Below, piece by piece: positions 8,506 to 17,941 of a stretch of 64,000 nucleotides of DNA. This stretch comes from Hahellaceae bacterium. Its GTDB lineage: Bacteria > Pseudomonadota > Gammaproteobacteria > Pseudomonadales > Oleiphilaceae. The first letter of the stretch is position 1; each line of letters begins with the position of its first letter. Both the position numbers and the translations under genes were made by a program. A model generated the notes under the pieces. The model was given only the letters and a program-made list of their open reading frames with translations, did no database searches and was not told the DNA's origin. The stretch lies in NCBI GenBank assembly GCA_024234505.1, contig JACKOD010000002.1:372001-436000 (forward strand), in the 5' to 3' direction.

Positions 8506-10359
8506 TTACAGGTCGTCAATCAGGTCATCGTCCCGCTGCTTTTCCTTATTGACGGCCATAGTTGTCAGGCATTGTGCGGTTGTGGCGCAGAGATATTTAA
8601 ACTGCTTGTAATCTTCCTCCGATAACCCGCCACCCTTGCCGCCTTCGTGATCTGCGTAAAACACGGCAATGGGCTTCTTGTTGACATAGATAGACATCAG
8701 GAAAAATTCTCTGGCGCCACCGGCCATTTTAAGGGTGGCCGGAACCATGCTCCAAATGCGCTCGCTGCTATCCGGTTTAACCCAGATACTTGCGGCCTTT
8801 TCAATGAGTTTGTTGAATAGCGAAGGACGGGTTAGATCAATCTCCAGTGATTCCAGCTCAGGGCGTTTGCGCGTTCCCACATGGTAATAGGTTTTGAGTC
8901 GGGTCTGGCGTGTGTTGACCAGCATCACCAGTGTGCGGCTGATACCCAAGCCATAGGAGATGCCCTGCGTTGCCGCATTCATTAGTTCGTGTATGTCAGC
9001 AAACTCCTCCGCATGGTGCAGCATGATCGAGGTGAGTTCCTGAAATATCGCCGGGTTGCCTCGGTCTCCTGCAACCGGCATGACAAACGCCGGTGTTTCT
9101 TTGCGTGGTACTGCGGAAGGAGGGGGCGGGATTTCGGGCTTTTTCTCTTGCACTGTAACTGTGCTGACTGGAACGGGAGGCGCGTCGATAATGGGTGCCT
9201 GAGGTGCACGGCTGGAAGCCGCTTCCGTGACAGGCTTGACGGAAATGCCTGCGGGCGGAGAAAGAGCGATCTGCTCCGTTGATTTCGATAAATTCACTTC
9301 CGAGGTGAGCGTAGCCGTCTTATTTTGTTTGGAATCCGGTTTGGCTATTTCCAACTGGAGAGTCTCTGCGGCGCGCGTCCGGGAAGTTTTTTGGCGCTGG
9401 AACGGAGGCAGGAATAATCGTGTCGCAGGCAATAGTGTGTCTGGTAGCGGATGACTTCTTGAAACGTCGGCTGCACATTCATGGCAGAGTTGAATGGCCT
9501 GCGACAAGCCTATCCCCAAATAGGTGGCCAGTATCTTCTGCATTCTGAGCGTACCACGGCTATACCAGTCCTGCATGGCGTATCGTGCCAACTGATTTGC
9601 CAGCAATATTGAAAAAACAGGATGGTTCAGCTTGATGCTAAGTAAGTGGTTATCCTGAATCTGTCCGAGTGGCTGATTTACCATTTTCGATAAGGTAACC
9701 CACTCACGACGGGTAGGCTGCAAACTGGTATTCCAGCACTCCCGAACGAGTTGAGGTACGTTCAAGCGTTGCGTCAGTAATTTCTTAACGTCCAGCAGCG
9801 CGCAGCCCAAAATGGCTTTTTGCGCCTGCATGGGGGGCGTGAATTCCTGAATCACGGCATTTCTCAGTTGTGCAATCTGCGGGCTTGCAAATTGTCCCAG
9901 ATACCAATGCGGCACACCGTGAAAGAGCGCGGCCCAATAAATGTCATCTGCCTGGGACGGTTTTCGCTGTAGCGCAATCGTCCGCGCCAGGCTGGAAGCA
10001 AGCAGACTGGTACAGAGTGCGTTCATGTACTCCGCGGTAGGAGGGGGGGCGCTGGGAAGATTCGTGGATAAACTGAGTGTCAGTGCCTTGAGATTGTCCA
10101 GGCCAATCATACTGATGGCATGATCCAGCGTTTTGCTGCCGGGCACTTCTTCGCTGCGTACCGGGTTGGCAGCACTCATGACTTTGAACGAAATGACCGG
10201 GTCCTGATTAATTTCTTGAGCCAGCTGTGTGTAAGGCAGATTTTCGTCCTGCAATAGTTTCAGGATATTTTCGCCCGTGGCAGACGGCGCGGGTAATTCC
10301 TGGGTCGCCAAAAACTCAGACCATTGATTTGGAGTTGCAGGTAGCGATGCCGGTGTCAT
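8506..10359 (-). CDS. HDOD domain protein with C-terminal GAF-like domain
   Basis: Putative signalling protein of 617 residues. Residues ~15-280 read as an HDOD domain (LKLLQDENLPYTQLAQEI, DPVISFKVMSAAN and the LDHAISMIGLDNLKALTLS segment), a relative of HD phosphohydrolases without an intact metal-binding HD dyad. Residues ~330-440 are a low-complexity Pro/Ser/Thr/Ala linker. Residues ~450-600 resemble a GAF-type sensor (LGISRTLVMLVNTRQTRLK, KKPIAVFYADHEGG). HDOD proteins usually act in second-messenger or stress signalling, but no enzymatic activity can be assigned here. It is first of the HDOD-rhdA-psd run and divergent from motA, which leaves open a role in motility control. Confidence 0.8.
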   Translation of the reverse strand: MTPASLPATPNQWSEFLATQELPAPSATGENILKLLQDENLPYTQLAQEINQDPVISFKVMSAANPVRSEEVPGSKTLDHAISMIGLDNLKALTLSLSTNLPSAPPPTAEYMNALCTSLLASSLARTIALQRKPSQADDIYWAALFHGVPHWYLGQFASPQIAQLRNAVIQEFTPPMQAQKAILGCALLDVKKLLTQRLNVPQLVRECWNTSLQPTRREWVTLSKMVNQPLGQIQDNHLLSIKLNHPVFSILLANQLARYAMQDWYSRGTLRMQKILATYLGIGLSQAIQLCHECAADVSRSHPLPDTLLPATRLFLPPFQRQKTSRTRAAETLQLEIAKPDSKQNKTATLTSEVNLSKSTEQIALSPPAGISVKPVTEAASSRAPQAPIIDAPPVPVSTVTVQEKKPEIPPPPSAVPRKETPAFVMPVAGDRGNPAIFQELTSIMLHHAEEFADIHELMNAATQGISYGLGISRTLVMLVNTRQTRLKTYYHVGTRKRPELESLEIDLTRPSLFNKLIEKAASIWVKPDSSERIWSMVPATLKMAGGAREFFLMSIYVNKKPIAVFYADHEGGKGGGLSEEDYKQFKYLCATTAQCLTTMAVNKEKQRDDDLIDDL

Positions 10360-10573
10360 GGTAGTCTGTTCTTCATCCTGTCTTTGTCGGCTGTTTAATA
10401 TTGCCGCATAAGTGTTTGTTAATTTGCCATAAATAGTCTTTACTTAAGGATAGTCTGCTTTGCTGAAAAATCCTCTGCGGGCACCAACAATCTGAAGCGC
10501 GGATAGAAAAGTGGTTGGTGCGGTAAAAAGGGGACGGCTACTCCAACTATTTTATGAACAAACTCCTTGTATT

Positions 10574-11425
10574 ATGACCATAATCATCGGTTCCATTATT
10601 GTTCTTGCCAGCGTATTAGGTGGCTATGTGCTCTCCCATGGGGAGATGGCGGCGTTGTGGCAGCCGTTTGAATTACTGATCATTGGCGGTGCGGCGCTGG
10701 GCGGTTTTATCACCTCCAACTCAGTTCACACTATCAAAGCGGTTTTTGCGTCGCTGCCCAAATTATTGATGGGAGATCGCTTTAACAAACCACTTTATAT
10801 GGATCTGTTGAGTTTGCTGCACGACATTTTCGATAAGGCCCGGCGGCAAGGGGTGATGTCAATTGAAGCTGACGTGGATGACCCCAAAGGAAGTGACATC
10901 TTTACCAAATACCCTGCGGTACTCAAACTGGTTCCGCTGACGGATTTTATTACCGATTATCTGCGTATCATCAGCACCGGAAATATGGCCCCTCATGAAC
11001 TGGAAGGGTTGATGGATCTGGAAATTGAAACCCGGATGAGCGAATTGCAGCATCCGGCACACGCAGTCAATAAAGTCGCCGATGCGTTACCTGGCTTCGG
11101 GATCGTGGCGGCGGTATTGGGTATCGTGATTACCATGAAATCGTTAGGGGGACCGCCTGCAATGATTGGTTTGCACGTTGCGGCCGCACTGGTGGGAACC
11201 TTCTTCGGGATATTGTTGGCGTATGGCTTCGTAGGCCCCACCTCCACGGCAATGGAGTCGCTGGCTGTCAGTGAAATTAAAGCCTTTGAATGTGTCAAAG
11301 TCAGTATTCTCGCTACGATGGGGGGGCTGGCGCCTCAGATGGCGGTAGAATTTGGGCGCAAGGCTTTGCATTTCGATGTCCGCCCCAGCTTTCAGGAACT
11401 CAATGATCATGTGCGGGCGCGTTAG
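10574..11425 (+). CDS. motA: Flagellar motor stator protein MotA
   Basis: Proton-channel stator subunit, 283 residues, with four membrane segments: two near the N terminus (IIGSIIVLASVLGGYVL and FELLIIGGAALGGFI) and two after residue ~170 (LPGFGIVAAVLGIVI, ALVGTFFGILLAYGFVG), flanking the cytoplasmic loop that contacts the rotor. ATG 10574 is chosen because homologous MotA starts directly at MTIIIGS; an upstream GTG at 10511 would add 21 unlikely residues. No strong Shine-Dalgarno is visible. motB follows after 52 bp. The gene pair lies outside any flagellar cluster here, as does motAB of Pseudomonas. Confidence 0.95.
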   Translation: MTIIIGSIIVLASVLGGYVLSHGEMAALWQPFELLIIGGAALGGFITSNSVHTIKAVFASLPKLLMGDRFNKPLYMDLLSLLHDIFDKARRQGVMSIEADVDDPKGSDIFTKYPAVLKLVPLTDFITDYLRIISTGNMAPHELEGLMDLEIETRMSELQHPAHAVNKVADALPGFGIVAAVLGIVITMKSLGGPPAMIGLHVAAALVGTFFGILLAYGFVGPTSTAMESLAVSEIKAFECVKVSILATMGGLAPQMAVEFGRKALHFDVRPSFQELNDHVRAR

Positions 11426-11477
11426 CGTTCCGGGCTAGCGATAATTCACCTAAATTTTTGTAAATAACGACACGCCT

Positions 11478-12494
11478 GTGGAAGAAAATCAACCCGTCAT
11501 TGTTCGCCGAATCAAACGCTACGCACCGCATCATGGCGGGGCATGGAAAGTTGCGTTTGCAGACTTTGCGACGGCAATGATGGCGTTCTTTTTAGTGCTT
11601 TGGCTGAGCGCCTCCACATCGCAGGAGCAAAAAGAAGCCATTGAAGGTTATTTCAAAGATCCGGTGGGCTATCTTGATGGCGGTGCGGCAAATCCTATTG
11701 ATTTGGGCGGGTCACCCACCGTTGTAGTGATTGAGGCTCCACAACACAAGCAACCGGAAGAGCTAAAAGAAGATGTCATCGACCAGCTTGCTGAAAGCCT
11801 GGAAGAAAAGCGCCTCAGAGAATTGATGAGCAGTTTGCAGGAGAAAATAGATCAGAGCAGCACTCTGCGTGATTTTAAGGATCAACTACTTCTGGATATC
11901 ACTGAAGAAGGGTTGAGAATACAGATTGTCGATCAGTCCAAACGTCCCATGTTTGATAGCGGCAGCTCTGAATTAAAAGCCTATTCGGAGAATATTCTGA
12001 TTGAGCTGGCTCGCACGATTAGCCAGGTTCCAAATAAACTCAGTATTACCGGGCATACCGATGCCCAGCCTTATGGTCGCGAAGATTACAGTAACTGGGA
12101 GCTTTCCAGCGACAGGGCAAATGCGGCCAGGCGGGCGTTGCTGGAAGGGGGTGTAAGTGATCGGCAAGTGTCGCGGGTGGTGGGATTGGCATCATCCGTG
12201 TTGTTTGATAAGGATAATCCTTATGCACCAGTTAATCGCCGTATTGCCATTATTGTTCTCTATAAATATGCCGAAGATAAAATCACCCGCAATGCGAGTC
12301 AGGCGGGCGACAGTGAAGATGATGCAGCAAAACCCGCGATTCAATTTGATCGAGCACGGGATGTGACCAGGAAAGTGATTTCACCTGATCCGGCTAAAAC
12401 GCCCAAAGACAAGGATAAAGCGATGAAGTCTTTGGAAGAAGGAAGCTGGTTTGACGAGGCGGATAAGGTCGATAGTGGCGATGTTACCTGGTAA
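11478..12494 (+). CDS. motB: Flagellar motor stator protein MotB
   Basis: Peptidoglycan-anchoring stator subunit, 338 residues, starting at GTG. A single N-terminal transmembrane helix contains the proton-carrying aspartate D29 (VAFADFATAMMAFFLVLWL). Residues ~165-275 form an OmpA/MotB peptidoglycan-binding domain (ITGHTDAQPYGREDYSNW, LSSDRANAARRAL). The C-terminal ~60 residues are charged and look disordered. With MotA it forms the 5:2 ion-driven stator unit that turns the flagellum; the helix sequence is of the proton rather than sodium type by similarity (inference). Confidence 0.95.
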   Translation: MEENQPVIVRRIKRYAPHHGGAWKVAFADFATAMMAFFLVLWLSASTSQEQKEAIEGYFKDPVGYLDGGAANPIDLGGSPTVVVIEAPQHKQPEELKEDVIDQLAESLEEKRLRELMSSLQEKIDQSSTLRDFKDQLLLDITEEGLRIQIVDQSKRPMFDSGSSELKAYSENILIELARTISQVPNKLSITGHTDAQPYGREDYSNWELSSDRANAARRALLEGGVSDRQVSRVVGLASSVLFDKDNPYAPVNRRIAIIVLYKYAEDKITRNASQAGDSEDDAAKPAIQFDRARDVTRKVISPDPAKTPKDKDKAMKSLEEGSWFDEADKVDSGDVTW

Positions 12495-12521
12495 AACAGG
12501 TGTCTGAGGAAATCGGGTTAC

Positions 12522-12543
12522 AAAAAAAGCAACCCTTTGGTTG
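12522..12543 (-). terminator. Probable terminator of rsgA
   Basis: Read on the minus strand, the hairpin CAACC-AAAG-GGTTG (12543-12530) is followed by a C and then seven T residues (12528-12522). It lies about 100 bp beyond the rsgA stop. On the plus strand there is no T tract, so it does not obviously serve motB. Confidence 0.55.
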
Positions 12544-12645
12544 AGTGCTTTCGGCGACCGTGGCCCGACCATCGGGACGAGGAAGCCGCTAGTTACAGCA
12601 AAATAGCGATAAGCGCCAATCGTCCCGGGAGCATGGTTGTTCGGA

Positions 12646-13707
12646 TTACTTGAATGAGGGTTCCAGCGTTAATCCTCGGGCATGCTGTTCTGCAATTGCT
12701 GCTCGAATGCGTAAGAAGCTATCCATGCGTTGCTCACTAATTAGTCCGTCTTCACAGGCTTTGCGTATGGCGCAACCGGGTTCATCTTTGTGTTTGCAAT
12801 CACGAAAGCGACAGTAGCCCAGATGTGGTCTGAACTCCACAAAACCTTCCAGCAGTTCATCCTGTGTAATATGCCAGAGTCCGAATTCGCGAATCCCCGG
12901 AGAGTCCACCAGGTCACCACCACAAGGCATATGAAAGAGTTTCGCGGTGGTTGTAGTATGGGTCCCCTTGCTGGTTGCAGCAGATAAATCTCCGATTCGA
13001 ATGTCTTGTTCCGGCATGAGTGCCTTTATCAGCGAACTTTTCCCGACACCGGACTGACCCACAAACACGCTGGTGCGATCTTTTAATATATCGAGTAATT
13101 CATCCAGTCCGTGTTCTGTTGTCGTTGACGCCTGAAGGGTTTGATAGCCCAGAGAATCATAGCGGGCAAGCATGGATAAAATCGGCTCGCGGTTGTCGTC
13201 ATTCAGCAAATCCGTTTTATTCAATAGCAGAATCGGGGTGATTTCGGTGGTTTCGCAAGCCACCAGATAGCGGTCTATCAGGTTACAAAAAGGTTCGGGC
13301 TCCGGGGCAATCACCAGTAAAATGAAGTCAATATTGGCTGCAACGGGTTTGATTTGCCCGAAGTTGTCAGGACGCTGCAGAACAGACTCGCGTTCGGCCC
13401 GCGCTTCGATGACGCCTGTGTAGTCGGCGCCGGCGCGCCAGATAACTTTGTCTCCGGTCACCAGCGATTCAATGTTGGCACGCACATGACAGCGATGCAC
13501 TACGCCCTGATCCTGACCTTCCAGGGCTTCAACATCGACATGCTGGCCATAATGGGAAATGATCAATCCTAATTGTTCACTGCTGAGTTCGCCGGATTGT
13601 TGCTGCCGACTCACATCTCGTTCACGCTTCTCTGCCCGCTTGGTGCGCTCTTCCTGTATTTTTTGGACGCGCCATTGTTGGCGTCGGTTCAGATTTCGTT
13701 TAGGCAT
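12646..13707 (-). CDS. rsgA: Small-subunit biogenesis GTPase RsgA (YjeQ)
   Basis: Circularly permuted GTPase that checks late 30S maturation. In the 353-residue protein an OB domain (~50-110) is followed by the permuted motifs: G4 LLNKTDLL comes before G1 GQSGVGKS (217-224). The C-terminal zinc finger has C299, C304, H306 and C312, matching the C-x5-C-x-H-x5-C spacing of the family. The basic N terminus (PKRNLNRRQQWRVQKIQEER) is typical of gammaproteobacterial RsgA. It is divergent from orn across 190 bp. Confidence 0.97.
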   Translation of the reverse strand: MPKRNLNRRQQWRVQKIQEERTKRAEKRERDVSRQQQSGELSSEQLGLIISHYGQHVDVEALEGQDQGVVHRCHVRANIESLVTGDKVIWRAGADYTGVIEARAERESVLQRPDNFGQIKPVAANIDFILLVIAPEPEPFCNLIDRYLVACETTEITPILLLNKTDLLNDDNREPILSMLARYDSLGYQTLQASTTTEHGLDELLDILKDRTSVFVGQSGVGKSSLIKALMPEQDIRIGDLSAATSKGTHTTTTAKLFHMPCGGDLVDSPGIREFGLWHITQDELLEGFVEFRPHLGYCRFRDCKHKDEPGCAIRKACEDGLISEQRMDSFLRIRAAIAEQHARGLTLEPSFK

Positions 13708-13897
13708 GTAGCTCGGTGCTCATCATAAAGGCTCTTTTTAAGTTTCAGTGCCACGCTTCGACCATTTAAATAGTCGATAGTGGTTGCTACGACTGTGAAT
13801 AAGGTTACATGCTGACTATGATAGGGAATAATAGTGGCAGGTGACATCTTACACTGAATGCAATCCTTTTGTGGCGAATTTAGCGGAGTACGCAGGT

Positions 13898-14443
13898 ATG
13901 ACAAATGAGCAGAATCTGATCTGGGTCGATTTGGAGATGACGGGGCTAAACCCTGAAACCGATCAAATTATTGAAATTGCTTCCATTGTCACTAATGCAT
14001 CGTTAGATATTCTTGCCGAAGGCCCGGTCATTGCTATTCACCAGCCGGATGCGGTTATGGAGGGGATGGATGAATGGTGTACGCGTACCCATGGAGCCTC
14101 CGGATTAACTCAACGCGTCAAAGAAAGTCGCACTTCTGTGGCCGAGGCAGAAGCGTTGACGCTTGAATTTGTCAAACAGTATGTTGGTAAAGGCGTCTCC
14201 CCATTATGCGGTAATAGCATCTGGCAAGATCGGCGCTTCCTGGGTAAATACATGCCCACATTTGAAAGCTATTGCCACTATCGCAACATTGATGTGAGCA
14301 CGCTCAAGGAACTGGCACGTCGCTGGAAGCCCGAGATTATGTCGGGCTTTAAAAAGCGGGGAGTGCATCTGGCGCTGGATGATATTCGCGAATCAATTGA
14401 AGAGTTACGCTACTATCGAGAACATTTTATTCGTTTGGAATAA
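13898..14443 (+). CDS. orn: Oligoribonuclease
   Basis: DEDDh-family 3'-5' exonuclease that finishes mRNA decay by degrading dinucleotides, including pGpG from cyclic-di-GMP breakdown. The product is 181 residues, the same length as E. coli Orn. DEDD residues are visible as D11 and E13 (WVDLEMTGL), an Asp in SIWQDRRFL and an Asp in HLALDDIRES, with the nearby catalytic His. ATG 13898 follows GGAG at suitable spacing; an upstream in-frame GTG at 13841 would add 19 residues not found in the family. Convergent with queG (10-bp gap). Confidence 0.97.
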   Translation: MTNEQNLIWVDLEMTGLNPETDQIIEIASIVTNASLDILAEGPVIAIHQPDAVMEGMDEWCTRTHGASGLTQRVKESRTSVAEAEALTLEFVKQYVGKGVSPLCGNSIWQDRRFLGKYMPTFESYCHYRNIDVSTLKELARRWKPEIMSGFKKRGVHLALDDIRESIEELRYYREHFIRLE

Positions 14444-14453
14444 CGAGCGGGGC

Positions 14454-15542
14454 TCAGGACAGCCGCTTGCGCGCGTGTTCGGTGAGTGCCCATTGAACAT
14501 GCTCCCGGACAATTTCGGAGGGGTGATCAACACGACTTTGCAATGCGGCAATGATTTCCGGATTCGTCGAGGCATTGCCCAACGCCACGGCAATATTTCG
14601 CAACCAGTTTTCATAACCGGTGCGGCGTATGGCAGAGCCTTCGGTTCGACTGAGAAAAGTGGCTTCGTCCCAGGCAAATAATTCGCTCAGAGCACGATTG
14701 TCGAGATGGTGGCGAGGAGAAAAATCACTTTCACTGGTTGGTTTGGCAAAGCGATTCCAAGGGCATACCAGCTGACAATCGTCACAGCCAAAGATGCGAT
14801 TGCCCATGCCACGCCTTAAATCTTCCGGAATCGAACCTTTCAATTCGATGGTCAGGTAGGAAATGCAGCGTCGTGCATCCAGTACATAAGGGCCAACAAA
14901 GGCCTGCGTAGGACAGATATCCATGCACGCCGAGCACCGACCACAATGTTCGTCCTCATAGGGAGCGTCCATTTCCAGTGGAAGATTGGTATAAATCTCG
15001 CCAATGAAAAAATAAGATCCGGCTTTGCGGTTAATCAGCATTGCATTTTTGCCGATCCAGCCCAGTCCTGCTTTTTGGCCGAATCCTCGCTCCAGAACCG
15101 GCGCACTGTCAACGAAGGCCCGATACTGGAATCCCGGTACTTGGTCGTTTACAAATGCTGCTAGCTGATTCAGGCGCTTGCGCACCAGTTTATGGTAGTC
15201 CCTGCCAAGCGTATAACGAGAAATATAGCCCTTGGCAGGATTTCTTAAAACCTCCCGCATGGTTTCTCTCGTGGTGTGCTCTGGCAAATAATCCATGCGA
15301 ACGGAAATAACTCGCGTTGTACCTTCGATTAACTGGTCAGGGACAAACCGCTTTTCGCCGTGTGCCGACATATAGTCCATGTTTCCCTGATATCCGGCGG
15401 CCAGCCAGTTGAGGAAGCGTTCTTTATGGAGGCCTGCATCGGCATCAGTAATGCCCGCCTGCTGAAAGCCCAGCATGGCGGCATGGGCTTTCACTTTCTG
15501 ACTAAGGGCTAAGGTGTCTATGGTGTGAATGTTTACAGGCAT
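14454..15542 (-). CDS. queG: Epoxyqueuosine reductase QueG
   Basis: Cobalamin- and Fe-S-dependent enzyme that reduces epoxyqueuosine to queuosine in the wobble position of GUN-decoding tRNAs. The protein contains two [4Fe-4S] motifs, CGRCSACMDICP and CDDCQLVCPWNRF, the cobalamin-site segment FVDSAPVLERGFGQKAGLGW, and C-terminal HEAT-like repeats ending in EHVQWALTEH. ATG 15542 (362 residues) is chosen because similarity to E. coli QueG begins near there; an ATG at 15644 would add 34 residues. Neither start has a clear Shine-Dalgarno, so the start is uncertain. Confidence 0.93.
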   Translation of the reverse strand: MPVNIHTIDTLALSQKVKAHAAMLGFQQAGITDADAGLHKERFLNWLAAGYQGNMDYMSAHGEKRFVPDQLIEGTTRVISVRMDYLPEHTTRETMREVLRNPAKGYISRYTLGRDYHKLVRKRLNQLAAFVNDQVPGFQYRAFVDSAPVLERGFGQKAGLGWIGKNAMLINRKAGSYFFIGEIYTNLPLEMDAPYEDEHCGRCSACMDICPTQAFVGPYVLDARRCISYLTIELKGSIPEDLRRGMGNRIFGCDDCQLVCPWNRFAKPTSESDFSPRHHLDNRALSELFAWDEATFLSRTEGSAIRRTGYENWLRNIAVALGNASTNPEIIAALQSRVDHPSEIVREHVQWALTEHARKRLS

Positions 15543-15780
15543 AATGGAGGGGTCATTCCCTGCAATGTAAATGAGGTCGAGAACGTGGATGTTACTGGCT
15601 GTGGGGCTGAAAGACCAGCCATATGGCGCTGTCAGGAGGGGCATGATAAAAGATTAAAATTTGCTTATAAAATGATCTTTAGTCTGGCTTTTGCTATTAT
15701 TTACATATAAGTACAAGCATTATTTTATCTGCTTTCTCATTATTGGTTTTGTCTATCTAACTTGGATTCAATTTTCGGAT

Positions 15781-17373
15781 ATGTCTTCGCGTAAATCATT
15801 GGCACCCCCACAGAAACTGTTTACTGCGGCTCAGGTGAAGGCGCTCGACCGGCTGGCTATCGAAAGCATACCATTGCCTGGATTTGAGTTAATGAAAAAG
15901 GCGGGCCGGGAAGCATTTCGTGCACTATTGAAATACTGGCCTCGTGTAACGTCGGTCAGCGTGCTGTGTGGTGGCGGAAATAATGGCGGTGATGGTTATG
16001 TGATAGCGAAAATCGCAAAAGACAAAGGGCTGGATGTCCAGTTGCTAAGCCTGGTGGACCCAGCCTCTTTAAAAGGCGAGGCACACGATGCGTTTGTCAT
16101 GGCGCAGCAAGCGGGAGTGGCTGTTCATCTTTGGTCTGAAAGTACCGAATTACGCGGAGAGGTCATTGTTGATGCATTGCTGGGTATCGGATTAAAGGGC
16201 GCGGTGCGTGAGCATTATGTGCAAGCGATCCAGGCAATCAATGCAACGCAACGACCCGTGCTCGCGGTAGATATTCCTTCTGGTCTGTGTAGTGATACCG
16301 GCAGTGTGCTTGGTGTGGCTGTTGTAGCTACGGTAACCATCGCCTTTATCGGAATGAAGCGGGGTCTGGTGACGGGGCAGGCGCCTAACTACTGTGGAGA
16401 ACTTGTTTTTGCAGATCTTTCTCTGCCTGAGTCTCTATCAGATGCATTGGTGAGTCGCGAATACTTAACAGATTGGGCTCAATTGAAGCCGGCTTTGCCA
16501 GCCCGCCAGCCCGCCATACACAAAGGTGTTTGCGGACATGTTCTGGTGATCGGTGGAAATACCGGCATGGGAGGCGCTGCGTTGCTTGCCGGCGAAGCCG
16601 CATTGCGGTCGGGGGCTGGCATGGTAACGGTGGCTACTCACGCAGAGCACGTCAGTGCTTTTCTTGCGAGGCGCCCGGAATTAATGGTTAAAGGCGTACG
16701 CAACGGTGCAGATTTGCAACCGTTGCTGGAAAAATCAACCGTGGTCGTGCTGGGGCCGGGGCTTGGGCGGGATGCCTGGGCGCAGCAGCTGAAACAGGCG
16801 GCGTTGCGTTATACCGAAGAAAACAATTTACCTATGGTGCTGGATGCCGACGCACTGAATCTGATCGCGGAAGGTCCGGCACTCCCACCCAGAAAGAACT
16901 GGGTGCTCACACCGCATCCGGGTGAGGCTGCGAGATTGTTGGGATGTACTAGTGCGGAAATAGAGCAGGACCGCTATCAATCGGTACGTCGCTTGCAATC
17001 GAAATTCGGCGGTGCGATTGTCTTGAAAGGCGCGGGTAATCTGGTGGCGCAGACTTGTGATGACGAGCGTTTTGCCGGACAGGAAACCCCGCCGGTACCC
17101 AGTGAGGATGAATCGCAAAAAGCAGAAATCTGGGTGATTCAGGGAGCTAATCCGGGAATGGCAACGGCGGGGATGGGGGATGTGTTGAGCGGTTTGTTGG
17201 GCGCACTCATCGCGCAAAAAATGGATCATCGTATTCTGGTCCCGCTCGGGGTTGGGCTACATCAGGAAGCCGGTCGTTTGGCATGCCAGCAAAAAGGGGT
17301 GTTTTCGATGCTTGCGACGGATGTAATTGATGCACTGGGACTGGCCCTGGCGCCGTCTGCGCTGGTCAGGTGA
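15781..17373 (+). CDS. nnrE/nnrD (yjeF): Bifunctional NAD(P)HX epimerase / ADP-dependent NAD(P)HX dehydratase
   Basis: Repairs hydrated NADH and NADPH. The N-terminal YjeF_N epimerase domain (to ~residue 215) has CGGGNNGGDGYVIA and the VDIPSGLCSDTG segment; the C-terminal ribokinase-like dehydratase domain has VLVIGGNTGMGGAALLAGEA, LTPHPGEAARLLG and the catalytic NPGMATAGMGDVLSG. Length is 530 residues from ATG 15781. An in-frame TTG at 15691 would add 30 residues including a hydrophobic stretch; that extension is A/T-rich and not expected of this cytosolic enzyme. tsaE follows 7 bp downstream, the usual arrangement. Confidence 0.94.
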   Translation: MSSRKSLAPPQKLFTAAQVKALDRLAIESIPLPGFELMKKAGREAFRALLKYWPRVTSVSVLCGGGNNGGDGYVIAKIAKDKGLDVQLLSLVDPASLKGEAHDAFVMAQQAGVAVHLWSESTELRGEVIVDALLGIGLKGAVREHYVQAIQAINATQRPVLAVDIPSGLCSDTGSVLGVAVVATVTIAFIGMKRGLVTGQAPNYCGELVFADLSLPESLSDALVSREYLTDWAQLKPALPARQPAIHKGVCGHVLVIGGNTGMGGAALLAGEAALRSGAGMVTVATHAEHVSAFLARRPELMVKGVRNGADLQPLLEKSTVVVLGPGLGRDAWAQQLKQAALRYTEENNLPMVLDADALNLIAEGPALPPRKNWVLTPHPGEAARLLGCTSAEIEQDRYQSVRRLQSKFGGAIVLKGAGNLVAQTCDDERFAGQETPPVPSEDESQKAEIWVIQGANPGMATAGMGDVLSGLLGALIAQKMDHRILVPLGVGLHQEAGRLACQQKGVFSMLATDVIDALGLALAPSALVR

Positions 17374-17380
17374 TGTAAAA

Positions 17381-17914
17381 ATGACGGATCACTCAATAAT
17401 TAATGATAGTATGCCATCGGCATTGCGAATTTCCTTCAAGCTTCTGAATGAGGAAGAAACCTTACAGCTAGGTCGAACGCTCGCATCCGTGTGTTCGGGT
17501 GGTGCCGTGATTTATTTGCAGGGTACGCTGGGCATGGGCAAAACAACCTTGAGTCGTGGGCTATTGCTCGGGCTGGGGTATGACGGAAAAGTCAAAAGCC
17601 CGACTTATACCATTGTAGAGCCCTATGAATGGGATGAGTTAAACGTATATCACTTTGATTTGTATAGATTGGATGATCCAGAAGAACTGGAGTTGATGGG
17701 GGCGCGCGATTATTTTTCGGACGCCAGCCTGTGTCTTGTGGAGTGGCCTGAAAGGGGTGAGGGGTGGATCCCTGGCGCGGATCTGGATATCTGTTTTGAG
17801 CGCGCAGGAAATGGCCGGCAGCTTTGGCTGAGCGCTTGTACGGAAAAAGGGCGGGAAATGTTACTCGCCCTGCAAAAGCAGCCACTTCCATTTTCATCGG
17901 GTGAGATCGCCTGA
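17381..17914 (+). CDS. tsaE: tRNA threonylcarbamoyladenosine biosynthesis ATPase TsaE
   Basis: P-loop ATPase that works with TsaB and TsaD to make t6A37 in ANN-decoding tRNAs. The 177-residue protein shows Walker A GTLGMGKTTLSRG, the SPTYTIVEPY segment and the YHFDLYRLDDPEELELMG motif, with WPERGEGWIP near the end. ATG 17381 is chosen: AGGTGAT lies just upstream and the gene follows the nnrE stop closely. It belongs to the nnrE-tsaE-amiB-mutL run. Confidence 0.95.
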   Translation: MTDHSIINDSMPSALRISFKLLNEEETLQLGRTLASVCSGGAVIYLQGTLGMGKTTLSRGLLLGLGYDGKVKSPTYTIVEPYEWDELNVYHFDLYRLDDPEELELMGARDYFSDASLCLVEWPERGEGWIPGADLDICFERAGNGRQLWLSACTEKGREMLLALQKQPLPFSSGEIA

Positions 17915-17941
17915 GCAGAGTAAGATAAGAGTCATTAAAAA

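Noticed and set aside
15691..15780. N-terminal membrane extension of NnrE from TTG
   Set aside because: A/T-rich, no ribosome-binding site, and the enzyme is cytosolic; the ATG at 15781 fits the family.
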